From Nitrosospira sp. (lineage in GTDB: Bacteria > Pseudomonadota > Gammaproteobacteria > Burkholderiales > Nitrosomonadaceae), in assembly GCA_013450215.1 (NCBI GenBank), contig JACDSH010000019.1, forward strand, positions 1 through 64,000: 64,000 nt of DNA, in the 5' to 3' direction. Shown piece by piece: positions 28,803 through 38,720 of this stretch (within the stretch, counting starts at the first letter, position 1; every line of letters begins with the position of its first letter). The notes under the pieces were generated by a model. It saw only the letters and a list, made by a program, of their open reading frames with translations. It did not search any database and was not told where the DNA came from. The position numbers and the translations under genes were made by a program.

Positions 28803-28833
28803 TCAACCCTACCCAACCGTCAGAATTGACATT

Positions 28834-28939
28834 CATATATAGAATCTAGCGCACTGCGCCACTTATAGCTGCTCACACCTAAGCTTGATTTAGGTCTCCT
28901 TGCAAAACTTCTTAGTCAAGAATCAATTTTCTATATATG
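28834..28939. repeat. 11-bp inverted repeat pair downstream of tRNA-Met
   Basis: CATATATAGAA (28834-28844) and its perfect complement TTCTATATATG (28929-28939) flank 84 bases that also hold a 6-bp hairpin (ACCTAA at 28877-28882 with TTAGGT at 28890-28895). The 261-base gap between the tRNA and miaB has no gene. The repeat is AT-rich, so chance is possible. Confidence 0.4.
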
Positions 28940-29063
28940 CTGAAAACCCTGCTTCTTGATGAACTCGTGATGGATACGGAGTTTACTGAATAGGCCACTG
29001 AGAATCTTTAGAAAAAGAAAAGCAACGTCCATTACCCATAGTTATTATATTTCCGCTGAGATC

Positions 29064-30425
29064 GTGGCCAAAAAACTTTACATTAAAACCTTCGGCTGCC
29101 AGATGAATGAGTATGACTCTGACAAAATGGCACAGGTACTACATGCCGCACATGGTATGGAAAAAACTGACAGTCCAGATGCAGCTGATGTGATTCTATT
29201 TAATACCTGCTCAGTACGAGAGAGAGCCCAAGAAAGGGTCTTTCATGACCTAGGACGTATCAGGCACCTTAAGAAAGCTAATCCCAATTTACTCATCGGT
29301 GTTGGAGGTTGCGTTGCGAGCCAGGAAGGCGCAGAGATTGTAAAGCGAGCACCCTACGTAGACATTGTGTTCGGACCACAAACCCTACATCGATTACCTC
29401 AATTAATTGCAGCCCGCCAAATTACTGGACAACCACAGGTTGATATTTCTTTTCCAGAAATTGAAAAATTTGATTACCTGCCGCAAATGCTGGCGCATCC
29501 TAAAGATCGCACGGGTAGTGTAAGTACTTTCATTTCCATCATGGAGGGTTGTAGTAAGTATTGCAGCTTTTGTGTGGTTCCATATACACGCGGCGAAGAG
29601 GTCTCTCGACCGCTGAGTGATGTATTGATGGAAATTACGAGAATGGCGCAGCAAGGTATAAAGGAAGTAACCCTGCTGGGGCAAAACGTCAACGCTTACC
29701 GTGGCATCATGGACCTCGAGAACGTTAATGACACGGCAGATCTCGCGCTGCTACTTGAATACATCAATGAAATTCCCGGCATTGAACGTATCCGTTACAC
29801 CACATCACACCCAAAAGAAGTCACCCCGCGCTTGATTGAAAGTTATGCGACATTACCAAAACTCGTTAGTCACTTGCACCTGCCAGTGCAATCTGGTTCC
29901 GATCGTGTACTGGCAGCAATGAAACGTGGCCATACCGCCCTAGAATACAGGTCAATCATTCGTAAATTATATGCCGTACGCCCAGATATCTCACTCACGT
30001 CCGATTTCATCATTGGCTTCCCCGGAGAGACTGAAGCAGACTTTGAGGACACAATGAGATTAATTGAAGAAGTGAATTTCGATGACTCCTATAGTTTCAT
30101 TTACAGTCCTCGCCCTGGCACACCTGCCGCGGAACTACCTGACAATACACCCTATGAAATAAAGCTTGATAGGCTACATCGTCTACAGACAAAAATTTCA
30201 CAGCAGACACAAGTCATCAGCCAGAATATGATTGGCACCACGCAGCGCATCCTAGTGGAGGGCCCCTCCAAGAGAGATCCGAGTGAATTTTGCGGACGCA
30301 CTGACAACAACCGTATGGTGAATTTTTCCGGCTCCCAAGACTGTGTCGGCCATTTCATAAATATAAGGATTAATGCTTCCTTATCACATTCTCTACGCGG
30401 CGAGATATCAAAAAGTATCGTTTAA
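29064..30425 (+). CDS. miaB: tRNA-2-methylthio-N6-dimethylallyladenosine synthase
   Basis: A 453-residue radical-SAM methylthiotransferase that completes ms2i6A at position 37 of tRNAs reading UNN codons. The first cluster cysteines are in [27 protein letters not shown] and [11 protein letters not shown]. The radical-SAM triad is CSKYCSFC, and a C-terminal TRAM domain includes [21 protein letters not shown]. The start is GTG at 29064. phoH follows after 15 bases, the usual miaB-phoH-ybeY-corC-lnt order. Confidence 0.96.
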   Translation: MAKKLYIKTFGCQMNEYDSDKMAQVLHAAHGMEKTDSPDAADVILFNTCSVRERAQERVFHDLGRIRHLKKANPNLLIGVGGCVASQEGAEIVKRAPYVDIVFGPQTLHRLPQLIAARQITGQPQVDISFPEIEKFDYLPQMLAHPKDRTGSVSTFISIMEGCSKYCSFCVVPYTRGEEVSRPLSDVLMEITRMAQQGIKEVTLLGQNVNAYRGIMDLENVNDTADLALLLEYINEIPGIERIRYTTSHPKEVTPRLIESYATLPKLVSHLHLPVQSGSDRVLAAMKRGHTALEYRSIIRKLYAVRPDISLTSDFIIGFPGETEADFEDTMRLIEEVNFDDSYSFIYSPRPGTPAAELPDNTPYEIKLDRLHRLQTKISQQTQVISQNMIGTTQRILVEGPSKRDPSEFCGRTDNNRMVNFSGSQDCVGHFINIRINASLSHSLRGEISKSIV

Positions 30426-30440
30426 TACACTGCTTGTAAT

Positions 30441-31466
30441 GTGTCTCTGTCACTGCGAGAATTAGAACCATATGAACTTTTTAACGCGCCTTTGAAAGCT
30501 CAACCCGTCGAAATTTCTTTTGCCCCAATAGATAATCAGCGTCTTGCCAACCTGTGCGGGGTGCTGGACGAAAACCTAAAACAGATCGAGACAGCTTTGG
30601 ATGTTGCCATCGCGCGACGCGGAGAACATTTCAATCTTCATGGCAGATCTACTCAGACCAAACTCGCCGCTAAAGTGCTACGCAATTTCTATCATCAATC
30701 TGAGCATCCCCTGACGATAGAGCAGGTTCAGCTGGGCCTGATCGAAGTGATGAGTTATAAGTGTGCACCAAGGCATACTTCGACTGATCCCTCAGACAAC
30801 GACATCGCGGCACCCCTCCTGAGCACGCGTCGGAGTGACCTGCACGGCCGAACACCACGTCAAGTTCAGTACCTTAAACAAATTCAGCAGCATGACATCA
30901 CCTTTGCCATTGGTCCTGCAGGTACCGGCAAGACCTACCTTGCGGTAGCTAGTGCAGTAGATGCCCTTGAACGCGGTACGGTGGCACGTATTGTACTAGT
31001 GCGACCAGCGGTGGAGGCTGGTGAACGGCTAGGATTCCTCCCTGGCGATATGGCGCAGAAGGTAGACCCTTACTTACGTCCTCTCTACGATGCCCTCTAT
31101 GAACTAATGGGGCTCGATAAGACCAACCGTCAATTCGAGCATAGAGCAATTGAAATTGCACCTCTTGCCTTCATGCGTGGCCGCACACTGAACCAGTCGT
31201 TCATCATTCTTGATGAAGCTCAGAATACGACACCGGAACAGATGAAGATGTTTCTGACCAGAATCGGATTCGGCTCCAAGGTTGTGGTGACTGGCGATGT
31301 GACCCAAATTGATCTGGCCAAGCACCAGAGAAGTGGGCTGGTCGAGGCCAGAATGGTTCTGAATAAAATACCAGGCATTGCCTTCACTCATTTCGAAACT
31401 GAGGATGTGGTGAGGCACCCTCTAGTACAGAGAATCGTTAATGCCTACGAGAAATATGAGAAATAA
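30441..31466 (+). CDS. ybeZ: PhoH family ATPase (YbeZ)
   Basis: A 341-residue PhoH-like P-loop protein. The Walker A motif is GPAGTGKT at residues 158-165, and Walker B is FIILDEAQNTTPEQMKMFLTRIG. YbeZ is thought to act with the YbeY endonuclease in RNA metabolism; the genes overlap here. The start is GTG at 30441, 15 bases after miaB, with no better ATG nearby. Confidence 0.94.
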   Translation: MSLSLRELEPYELFNAPLKAQPVEISFAPIDNQRLANLCGVLDENLKQIETALDVAIARRGEHFNLHGRSTQTKLAAKVLRNFYHQSEHPLTIEQVQLGLIEVMSYKCAPRHTSTDPSDNDIAAPLLSTRRSDLHGRTPRQVQYLKQIQQHDITFAIGPAGTGKTYLAVASAVDALERGTVARIVLVRPAVEAGERLGFLPGDMAQKVDPYLRPLYDALYELMGLDKTNRQFEHRAIEIAPLAFMRGRTLNQSFIILDEAQNTTPEQMKMFLTRIGFGSKVVVTGDVTQIDLAKHQRSGLVEARMVLNKIPGIAFTHFETEDVVRHPLVQRIVNAYEKYEK

Positions 31467-31953
31467 GGGGAAGACCCCAGAGCTTACTGAAAAATCTACG
31501 CGTACCATCGTTAGTCTTAAACTGATGGTGCAGTATGCAATGAATAATGAAAAAGCCGCCGGGGAAGTGCCCACCAAGCTACAATTTCGAAAATGGGCTA
31601 GAACCGCGCTGATGCGCGATGCAGAGATCGTATTACGCCTCGTGGATGAGCCCGAGGGCCGCACTCTCAACTGGAATTTTTGCAAAAAGGATTACGCTAC
31701 CAATGTGTTGACCTTTGTCTACGATGACGGGCCGTCTCTATCTGGCGATATTGTGCTATGTGCGCCGATAGTCGCTAAAGAGGCTAAGCAACAACACAAG
31801 AATCTAACAGCACATTATGCCCACCTCACGACACATGGGATCTTACACCTTCAGGGCTGGAACCATGAGAATGAACTTGAAGCAATTGCGATGGAACGCC
31901 TTGAAACAGCCATCGTCACTAAGCTAGGGTATGACGACCCTTATCTAGAATGA
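31441..31953 (+). CDS. ybeY: endoribonuclease YbeY
   Basis: A single-domain metal-dependent RNase for 16S rRNA 3'-end maturation and ribosome quality control. Zinc ligands are His132, His136 and His142 in HGILHLQGWNH; the usual pattern has Tyr-Asp where this has Trp-Asn, with all three histidines kept. Starts at 31441 (170 aa) or 31456 (165 aa) both lie inside the end of phoH. Homology to the family begins near SLKLMVQYA, so an even later start is possible. Confidence 0.9.
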   Translation: MPTRNMRNKGKTPELTEKSTRTIVSLKLMVQYAMNNEKAAGEVPTKLQFRKWARTALMRDAEIVLRLVDEPEGRTLNWNFCKKDYATNVLTFVYDDGPSLSGDIVLCAPIVAKEAKQQHKNLTAHYAHLTTHGILHLQGWNHENELEAIAMERLETAIVTKLGYDDPYLE

Positions 31954-31995
31954 TATTTAAAATCACTTATATTACCCTCGAACCGGAAGATCAAT

Positions 31996-32829
31996 ATGAA
32001 CGACCCTTTACCTAAACCTGGTTGGCTTGAACGGCTCAGCACTCTGCTGCTCCGAGAACCGGGTGATCGGGAGCAACTGGTAGCACTGCTGCACTCTGCA
32101 TTTGAACGTGATCTTCTTGATTCGGATGCCTTGAGTATGATCGAGGGTGTAATGCAGGTCTCGGAAATGCAGGCACGCGATATCATGGTACCTCGCTCGC
32201 AGATGGATGTAATCGACATTAGCGAGACCCCAGATAAATTCATCCCACTGATTATCGAAACTGCTCACTCTCGTTTTCCTGTTATCGAAAATGATAACAA
32301 CAATGTAATTGGAATTCTGCTTGCGAAGGATCTACTCCGCTACTATGCCGGAGAAGAGGAATTCAGCGCTCGTGATATGTTGCGTCCGGTGGTCTTCATC
32401 CCAGAATCCAAACGACTCAATGTACTACTCAAGGATTTTCGTAGCAACCATAACCACATAGCCATCGTGGTGGACGAATACGGCAGCGTAGCGGGATTGG
32501 TAACCATCGAAGATGTATTGGAACAGATCGTCGGAGAAATTGAAGATGAATATGATTTCGACGAAACTGAGGACAATATCGTTCAGGATGCGACTGATCG
32601 TTACCGGGTTAAAGCAATTACAAAAATTACCGATTTTAACCAAATGCTAGTGGCGAAATTTGAGGATGAAAATTACGACACCATTGGCGGGCTCGTATTA
32701 AACAAGTTTGGTCGCCTGCCAAAACGCGGCGAATCGGTTATGATCGGCGACTTCAATTTCACGGTGATACATACTGACAGCCGGAGATTACATATGCTTC
32801 TGGTTGAGAGAACCAGAGGAGAGAATTGA
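31996..32829 (+). CDS. corC: CorC/HlyC family CBS-domain protein
   Basis: A 277-residue cytoplasmic protein with two CBS domains (about residues 70-190; first signature VSEMQARDIMVPRSQMDVID) and a C-terminal CorC_HlyC domain (TIGGLVLNKFGRLPKRGESV). CorC proteins have been associated with Mg2+/Co2+ efflux and are near-constant partners of lnt. No membrane segment is present. The C terminus overlaps the lnt start. Confidence 0.93.
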   Translation: MNDPLPKPGWLERLSTLLLREPGDREQLVALLHSAFERDLLDSDALSMIEGVMQVSEMQARDIMVPRSQMDVIDISETPDKFIPLIIETAHSRFPVIENDNNNVIGILLAKDLLRYYAGEEEFSARDMLRPVVFIPESKRLNVLLKDFRSNHNHIAIVVDEYGSVAGLVTIEDVLEQIVGEIEDEYDFDETEDNIVQDATDRYRVKAITKITDFNQMLVAKFEDENYDTIGGLVLNKFGRLPKRGESVMIGDFNFTVIHTDSRRLHMLLVERTRGEN

Positions 32830-34373
32830 GCTATATGGGCTCAAGCATCTTGAATCAATCGGTTAATGGAAATCCTCGCTACAGCTTAATTATTGTTTTT
32901 TTTCTTGGTGCATTTACCGTTCTTGGTTTCGCACCATTCTATCTTTTCCCCGTCCCAGTGATTACGCTGTCATTGCTACTTCACTCCTGGCGCAGCAGCT
33001 CGTCTCCACTACAAGCGGCTCTACAAGGATTCATTTTCGGCATGGGTCTTTTTAGCGCAGGAGTGACCTGGATTTACGTTAGCCTACATGATTTTGGGGC
33101 TATGCCAATGCCCATTGCAATCCTTACGCTTGTCCTGCTATGCGCCTACCTCTCCTTATTCGCGACACTAACAGGCTGGTTGATAACAAGACTACACATC
33201 ATCTCACCTCTAGTCTGGACATTGACTATTGCCGCATTATGGGTTCTATCTGAGTGGCTACGTAGCGTTCTGTTCACTGGGTTTCCCTGGCTGGCATTGG
33301 GCTATTCACAAGTACCAACTAGCCCACTCGCAGGCTTTGCTCCGCTGGCGGGAGTGTACGGCGTTTCATTGATGCTAATACTGAGCGCCGCATTCCTCTG
33401 TCTTTTTTTTGAGACTATTGAAAATAGATTATGCAACTGGCTCTATGCATTACCTCTGCTAGCAATATGGGGCGCGGGCTTCGGCTTACAGCAGATCAGT
33501 TGGACAGAGACCCAAGGAGAACCCATCACAGTGAGCTTGTTGCAAGGAAATATTTCTCAAGATCTCAAGTGGCGGCCGGATCACGTGGTTAATTCAATGG
33601 ACGTTTACGCTAGGCTTGCTCTCGAAAGTAACAGCCGCCTTATCATCACACCCGAAATTTCGGTGCCGCTATTCCGCAATGAAGTGCCATGGAGCTATCT
33701 TTCGCCACTTGCCGATCATGCGAAACAGAATAATGGTGACATCCTTATCGGGATGGCTGAGACATCTGCTGAAGGAAAAGAGTACTACAACACTATGTTC
33801 AGCTTCGGTGCATCTCCCAATCAGATTTATCGCAAGTTTCATTTAGTGCCATTTGGTGAATTCATCCCATTAAAGTCTTTGTTTGGATGGGTGATTGATA
33901 TTCTAAAAATTCCGCTATCCGACTTTTCGCGTGGCCGGCCTGACCAGCGCCCGATGAACCTAGCCGGTCAAAGCGTGGCAGTAAATATCTGCTATGAAGA
34001 TGTATTTGGTGAAGAAATAATCAACCAATTGCCGCAGGCTACGTTACTCGTCAATGTTAGCAATGATGCCTGGTTCGGACGCTCTATTGGTCCGCAGCAG
34101 CACTTACAAATTTCGCAAATGCGAGCTCTGGAGACCGGCCGCTATATGCTGCGCGCTACCAATACCGGCGTCACCGCCATCATCAATCAGCGCGGCGAAA
34201 TCCTTCAAGAGGCGGAAATATTCACCACCACCACACTAACCGGCTTAGCGCAGGGATTTACTGGTGCGACTCCATATGTTCGCTTTGGCAATAGTCTAAT
34301 ACTAGGGGTATCTGGAATACTCACGTTTATAGGTCTACTGTCTGCATTTCGCAGCGCACGCAAAACCCTGTAA
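32826..34373 (+). CDS. lnt: apolipoprotein N-acyltransferase
   Basis: This inner-membrane enzyme adds the third acyl chain to lipoproteins, such as MltA and LptM encoded here. About 515 residues: N-terminal membrane helices, then a nitrilase domain in the periplasm. The catalytic triad is Glu277 (TPEIS), Lys337 (RKFHLVPFGE) and Cys389 (NICYEDVFGEE), numbered from the TTG at 32826. An ATG at 32835 is an alternative start; a GGAGAG site precedes both. The corC stop lies within the overlap. Confidence 0.94.
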   Translation: MSYMGSSILNQSVNGNPRYSLIIVFFLGAFTVLGFAPFYLFPVPVITLSLLLHSWRSSSSPLQAALQGFIFGMGLFSAGVTWIYVSLHDFGAMPMPIAILTLVLLCAYLSLFATLTGWLITRLHIISPLVWTLTIAALWVLSEWLRSVLFTGFPWLALGYSQVPTSPLAGFAPLAGVYGVSLMLILSAAFLCLFFETIENRLCNWLYALPLLAIWGAGFGLQQISWTETQGEPITVSLLQGNISQDLKWRPDHVVNSMDVYARLALESNSRLIITPEISVPLFRNEVPWSYLSPLADHAKQNNGDILIGMAETSAEGKEYYNTMFSFGASPNQIYRKFHLVPFGEFIPLKSLFGWVIDILKIPLSDFSRGRPDQRPMNLAGQSVAVNICYEDVFGEEIINQLPQATLLVNVSNDAWFGRSIGPQQHLQISQMRALETGRYMLRATNTGVTAIINQRGEILQEAEIFTTTTLTGLAQGFTGATPYVRFGNSLILGVSGILTFIGLLSAFRSARKTL

Positions 34374-34420
34374 AATCTAAGCACCGCTAGATATTTTTGA
34401 CCATTGTTATTTCACCCAGC

Positions 34421-35320
34421 ATGCCAACCTTCCAAGAAATTATCCTCACGCTGCAACATTATTGGGGAAAGCAGGGCTGCGCCTTGCTCCAACCCTATGA
34501 CATGGAAGTGGGTGCAGGCACTAGCCACACCGCAACTTTCTTGCGCGCACTTGGGCCCGAGCCGTGGAAAGCTGCTTATGTACAACCTGCACGCCGCCCT
34601 AAGGATGGGCGTTATGGCGAGAATCCGAATCGCCTTCAGCATTACTACCAGTTTCAGGTGGTATTAAAACCCGCGCCGACCGACATTTTGGAACTGTACC
34701 TAGAATCACTAAGAGAGCTGGGTTTTGACCTCAAGAAAAATGATGTTCGGTTTGTCGAGGACGATTGGGAAAACCCGACACTAGGTGCTTGGGGGCTCGG
34801 ATGGGAGGTATGGTTGAATGGGATGGAGGTAACTCAATTTACCTACTTCCAACAAGTGGGTGGAATCAATTGCAAGCCAATCACCGGTGAAATTACTTAT
34901 GGTCTGGAACGACTGGCAATGCACCTACAAGGGGTAGAAAGCGTATTTGACTTAGTCTGGACAAAAGGACTCACTTACCGTGACGTTTACCACCAGAATG
35001 AGGTTGAGCAATCGGCCTATAACTTTGAACACAGTGATGTAGAGTTTCTGCTACTGGCCTTCGTTAAGCATGAACAACAGGCCAATTATCTAATGGAACA
35101 ACAACTCGCACTCCCGGCTTATGAACAGGTTTTAAAAGCAGCACACAGTTTCAATTTGTTAGACGCTCGCGGAGCAATCTCCATCACAGAACGTGCGACG
35201 TATATCGGACGTATTCGCCACTTGGCGCGCAGCGTGGCGCAGGTCTACTACCAAAGCAGAGAGCGTCTTGGCTTCCCGCTGGCTCCGAGAGAATGGGTAG
35301 CGCAATCCGCAGAAAATTGA
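34421..35320 (+). CDS. glyQ: glycyl-tRNA synthetase alpha subunit
   Basis: A 299-residue alpha chain of the tetrameric GlyRS, holding the class II catalytic core. The start [20 protein letters not shown] and the block [23 protein letters not shown] are diagnostic. I chose the ATG at 34421 because upstream residues from a TTG at 34397 are not family-like. The beta subunit gene begins one base after the stop. Confidence 0.97.
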   Translation: MPTFQEIILTLQHYWGKQGCALLQPYDMEVGAGTSHTATFLRALGPEPWKAAYVQPARRPKDGRYGENPNRLQHYYQFQVVLKPAPTDILELYLESLRELGFDLKKNDVRFVEDDWENPTLGAWGLGWEVWLNGMEVTQFTYFQQVGGINCKPITGEITYGLERLAMHLQGVESVFDLVWTKGLTYRDVYHQNEVEQSAYNFEHSDVEFLLLAFVKHEQQANYLMEQQLALPAYEQVLKAAHSFNLLDARGAISITERATYIGRIRHLARSVAQVYYQSRERLGFPLAPREWVAQSAEN

Positions 35321-35321
35321 T

Positions 35322-37424
35322 ATGAGCGCATCCGTAAAAAATCTTCTGGTTGAACTGTTAGTTGAAGAACTGCCACCTAAATCTCTGAAGAAAATTGGAG
35401 ACAGTTTTGCTGAGATGCTAGCCTCTAATCTCAAAGTACAGGGCTTAGCAGCGGGTGATGCAGTGGTGACGGTCTATGCTTCACCACGCCGTATTGCGGC
35501 GCATGTCACGAATGTAGCGGAGCGAGCAGCTGACAAGTCCATCTCCCAAAAACTCATGCCCTTAGTGGTGGGACTGGGTATAGATAACCAGCCCACTGCT
35601 GCACTTCTTAAAAAACTTTCTAGTTTGGGCGCGGATGCATCAGCAGTCCAGAATCTCAAGCGTGAAACCGATGGGAAAACAGAAACCTTGTACTTTGACA
35701 GCATCGTCATGGGTACATCGCTTTCACAAGGCTTACAGAAAGCGCTCGATGACGCTATCGCTGGACTACCAATCGACAAGTTGATGACCTACCAACTCGC
35801 CGATGGCTGGAGCAGTTTGAATTTCATACGTCCTGCTCATGGCCTTCTCGTACTGCATGGCGAAGAGGTCGTGCCGATCAGATTGTTAGGACTGGATGCT
35901 GGACGCTTATCACAAGGCCATCGTTTCGAATCAGCCAGCACAACCATCCATATCCACGATAGCAACAGTTACGAATCTCAGATGGAGGAGGAAGGTGCAG
36001 TGATCCCTAGCTTTGGCAAACGTCGCGCTGAGATTGCTCGCCAGTTGATGGGTGCTGTAATAAAAATGGGGGGCTTAGTGCGGCCTATTGATGATGACAC
36101 TTTGCTAGATGAAGTGACTGCATTGGTCGAACGTCCCAATGTCCTGGTGGGAGAGTTTGACAATGAATTTCTGGAAGTGCCTCAGGAATGCTTAATCCTG
36201 ACTATGAAATCAAATCAGAAGTATTTCCCGCTTCTTGATGCTAGTGGCAAAATTACCAATAAATTTCTAATCGTTTCAAATATTAGTCCGGCAGATTCAA
36301 GCTTAGTGATCAGGGGCAATGAACGTGTGCTACGAGCACGTCTGGCAGATGCGAGATTCTTCTTCAATAAAGATAGGAAGAATCCTCTAGATTCACACGT
36401 ACTCGACTTGGCCAAGGTGGTATACCACAACAAACTGGGAAGTCTGGGCGACCGGGTAAAACGTGTTCAGTCCGCCGCTAGCAAAATCGCCACAGAACTA
36501 GGTGGAGAGGAGCTAGCAAGACAAGTCGATCAAGCCGCCCTACTATCCAAAGCTGACCTGTTAACTGATATGGTTGGAGAATTCCCGGAACTGCAGGGCA
36601 TCATGGGACGCTATTACGCACAGCATGATGGATTGAATGACGATATCGCATTCGCCATTGAGGATCACTATAAACCACGTTTTTCGGGTGACGAACTACC
36701 CCGCAACACGGCCGGTATGTGCCTGGCTCTGGCGGACAAGCTGACAACCTTAATCGACCTGTTCGGTATCGGTGAGATTCCAACTGGGGACAAGGATCCC
36801 TTCGCGTTGCGTCGCCACGCACTCGGTATAATCCGCATTCTAATTGATCGTGATCTCCCATTTGGACTGAACTGGTTGTTACATGAGGTATGCCCATCAG
36901 ATGCCAAAACAATAATGGCACTCTCCGATTTTATGTATACCCGGCTTGCTGGCAACCTCCGTGAACAGGGCTATTCAGTGCAAGAGGTGGACGCTCTAGT
37001 GAGCTTACATCCCCAACGTTTAGGTGACTTGCCAAAACGCCTTGCTGCCGTGAGGGCATTCACCGCACTACCTGAATCTGTAAGCCTCGCTGCTGCCAAT
37101 AGGCGGGTGGGGAATATTCTAAAAAAAGTAAGCAGTGGAATCAGTGGCGAAGTTAACATCGCCTTATTGCAAGAGCCTGCGGAGCAGGCGCTATACCATG
37201 CATTATCAGAGATCTCACCCAAGGCGGATAAAGCTTTTGCCGCAGGAGACTATACTAACTCTTTACAAATCCTAGCCTCACTGAAAGATCCGGTTGATAC
37301 TTTCTTCAACGAGGTGATGGTTAATACAGAAGATATAGTGCTTCGCAATAATCGGTTAGCTTTGCTACAGAAAATGCAATATACCATGAACCGTGTGGCT
37401 GATATTTCCAAGCTAGTCAACTGA
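35322..37424 (+). CDS. glyS: glycyl-tRNA synthetase beta subunit
   Basis: The 700-residue beta chain needed for tRNA-Gly binding. It starts with KNLLVELLVEELPPKSLKKIG, includes the EVTALVERPNVLVGEFD block and an HD-like central region, and ends with a DALR-type anticodon-binding segment (VMVNTEDIVLRNNRLALL). Normal length; coupled to glyQ. Confidence 0.97.
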   Translation: MSASVKNLLVELLVEELPPKSLKKIGDSFAEMLASNLKVQGLAAGDAVVTVYASPRRIAAHVTNVAERAADKSISQKLMPLVVGLGIDNQPTAALLKKLSSLGADASAVQNLKRETDGKTETLYFDSIVMGTSLSQGLQKALDDAIAGLPIDKLMTYQLADGWSSLNFIRPAHGLLVLHGEEVVPIRLLGLDAGRLSQGHRFESASTTIHIHDSNSYESQMEEEGAVIPSFGKRRAEIARQLMGAVIKMGGLVRPIDDDTLLDEVTALVERPNVLVGEFDNEFLEVPQECLILTMKSNQKYFPLLDASGKITNKFLIVSNISPADSSLVIRGNERVLRARLADARFFFNKDRKNPLDSHVLDLAKVVYHNKLGSLGDRVKRVQSAASKIATELGGEELARQVDQAALLSKADLLTDMVGEFPELQGIMGRYYAQHDGLNDDIAFAIEDHYKPRFSGDELPRNTAGMCLALADKLTTLIDLFGIGEIPTGDKDPFALRRHALGIIRILIDRDLPFGLNWLLHEVCPSDAKTIMALSDFMYTRLAGNLREQGYSVQEVDALVSLHPQRLGDLPKRLAAVRAFTALPESVSLAAANRRVGNILKKVSSGISGEVNIALLQEPAEQALYHALSEISPKADKAFAAGDYTNSLQILASLKDPVDTFFNEVMVNTEDIVLRNNRLALLQKMQYTMNRVADISKLVN

Positions 37425-37425
37425 C

Positions 37426-37965
37426 ATGAGACTAGTTACTCTCGATCGCGATGGCGTGATCAATTGCGATAGAAACGCTTTCATAAAGAACCCCGATGAA
37501 TGGAAACCTATTCCAGGAAGTCTGGATGAGATTGCAAATTTGACCCAGTCTATTTACCGAGTTGCCGTTGCCACCAATCAGTCCGGTATCGGTCGCGGCC
37601 TGCTAGATATGGCGGCACTCAATGCCATCAACGAAAAAATGAGCAAGGCAGTAAATCAGATAGGAGGATGCATTGATGCAGTGTTCTTCTGTCCGCATAC
37701 TCAGTTAGACCAGTGCAATTGTCGTAAACCTGAAAGTGGTCTATTCAAGGATATTGCAGAGCATTTTTGTCTAGACTTAAAAGGTGCGCCTGCAATCGGA
37801 GATTCGCTTAGTGACTTGCAAGCAGCTACCTCAGTGGGCGCGATTCCATTGCTGGCGCTAACCGGAAAAGGCAAAGAAACTCAATCCACAGACAATCTTC
37901 CTCTAAATACGCAATTTTATTCTGACCTAGCGCAAGAGATTGACAACTTGACAGGGAAAACATGA
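37426..37965 (+). CDS. gmhB: D-glycero-beta-D-manno-heptose 1,7-bisphosphate 7-phosphatase
   Basis: A 179-residue HAD phosphatase in ADP-heptose synthesis for LPS inner core. The nucleophile motif is LDRDGVIN (Asp7 and Asp9), followed by VATNQSGIGRG and the zinc loop CPH with CNCRKP. It starts one base after glyS, the usual glyS-gmhB-plsC order in betaproteobacteria. Confidence 0.94.
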   Translation: MRLVTLDRDGVINCDRNAFIKNPDEWKPIPGSLDEIANLTQSIYRVAVATNQSGIGRGLLDMAALNAINEKMSKAVNQIGGCIDAVFFCPHTQLDQCNCRKPESGLFKDIAEHFCLDLKGAPAIGDSLSDLQAATSVGAIPLLALTGKGKETQSTDNLPLNTQFYSDLAQEIDNLTGKT

Positions 37966-38720
37966 TCCTGGCAGCACTTCGCTCGTTACTCTATACCTTC
38001 ATCCAGATCGTCACTACACCTCCTTATGCGTTGATTGCGCTGGCTACTTTCCCTCTTAAACCGATCGATCGCTATCGCATTATTTCTGGCTGGGCGCATC
38101 TGATGCTATTCCTGCTTCGCACTATCTGCGGCATCCGCTACCGTGTAGTAGGGGCTGAAAACATCCCGAAGTTACCGAGTATAGTTTTGTCCAAACATCA
38201 GTCTGCGTGGGAGACACTGGCATTCCAACAGATATTTCCGCCTCAAGTATGGGTACTTAAAAAAGAGCTACTGCGCATCCCCTTCTTTGGCTGGGGGTTG
38301 TCTATGACAAGCCCTATTGCTATTGATCGCGGTTCCGGAAAAGCAGCACTCAAACAGATCGTCAAGCAAGGAAAAAATCGGTTAAGTCAAGGCTTCTGGA
38401 TCGTTATTTTCCCAGAAGGGACTCGTATTGCCCCTGGAGAAAGAGGCAAATATGGCATTGGCGGCGCATGGCTTGCAACCCATTCCAATGCGCCAGTCGT
38501 GCCGGTTGCTCATAATGCTGGAGAGTTCTGGAGTAAAGATGCTTTTATCAAACTGCCTGGCACGATTACCGTGAGTATCGGCCCGCCGATAGACCCCACT
38601 GGTTTGGAGCCAGGAGAACTTAATGCCAAAGTGGAATCATGGATTGAAACTGAAATGACTCGCATCGGCGATCCCAAAAGACATGCAACCCTGTCCATCT
38701 CGGGGGCGGAGAATGGCTAG
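37962..38720 (+). CDS. plsC: 1-acyl-glycerol-3-phosphate acyltransferase family protein
   Basis: A 252-residue membrane-anchored acyltransferase that converts lysophosphatidate to phosphatidate. The N terminus is hydrophobic. The catalytic motif reads KHQSAWE, an HX4E variant of the usual HX4D that I recall in many betaproteobacterial members, and FPEGTR binds the glycerol phosphate. It overlaps gmhB by four bases and the next gene by eight. Confidence 0.9.
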   Translation: MILAALRSLLYTFIQIVTTPPYALIALATFPLKPIDRYRIISGWAHLMLFLLRTICGIRYRVVGAENIPKLPSIVLSKHQSAWETLAFQQIFPPQVWVLKKELLRIPFFGWGLSMTSPIAIDRGSGKAALKQIVKQGKNRLSQGFWIVIFPEGTRIAPGERGKYGIGGAWLATHSNAPVVPVAHNAGEFWSKDAFIKLPGTITVSIGPPIDPTGLEPGELNAKVESWIETEMTRIGDPKRHATLSISGAENG

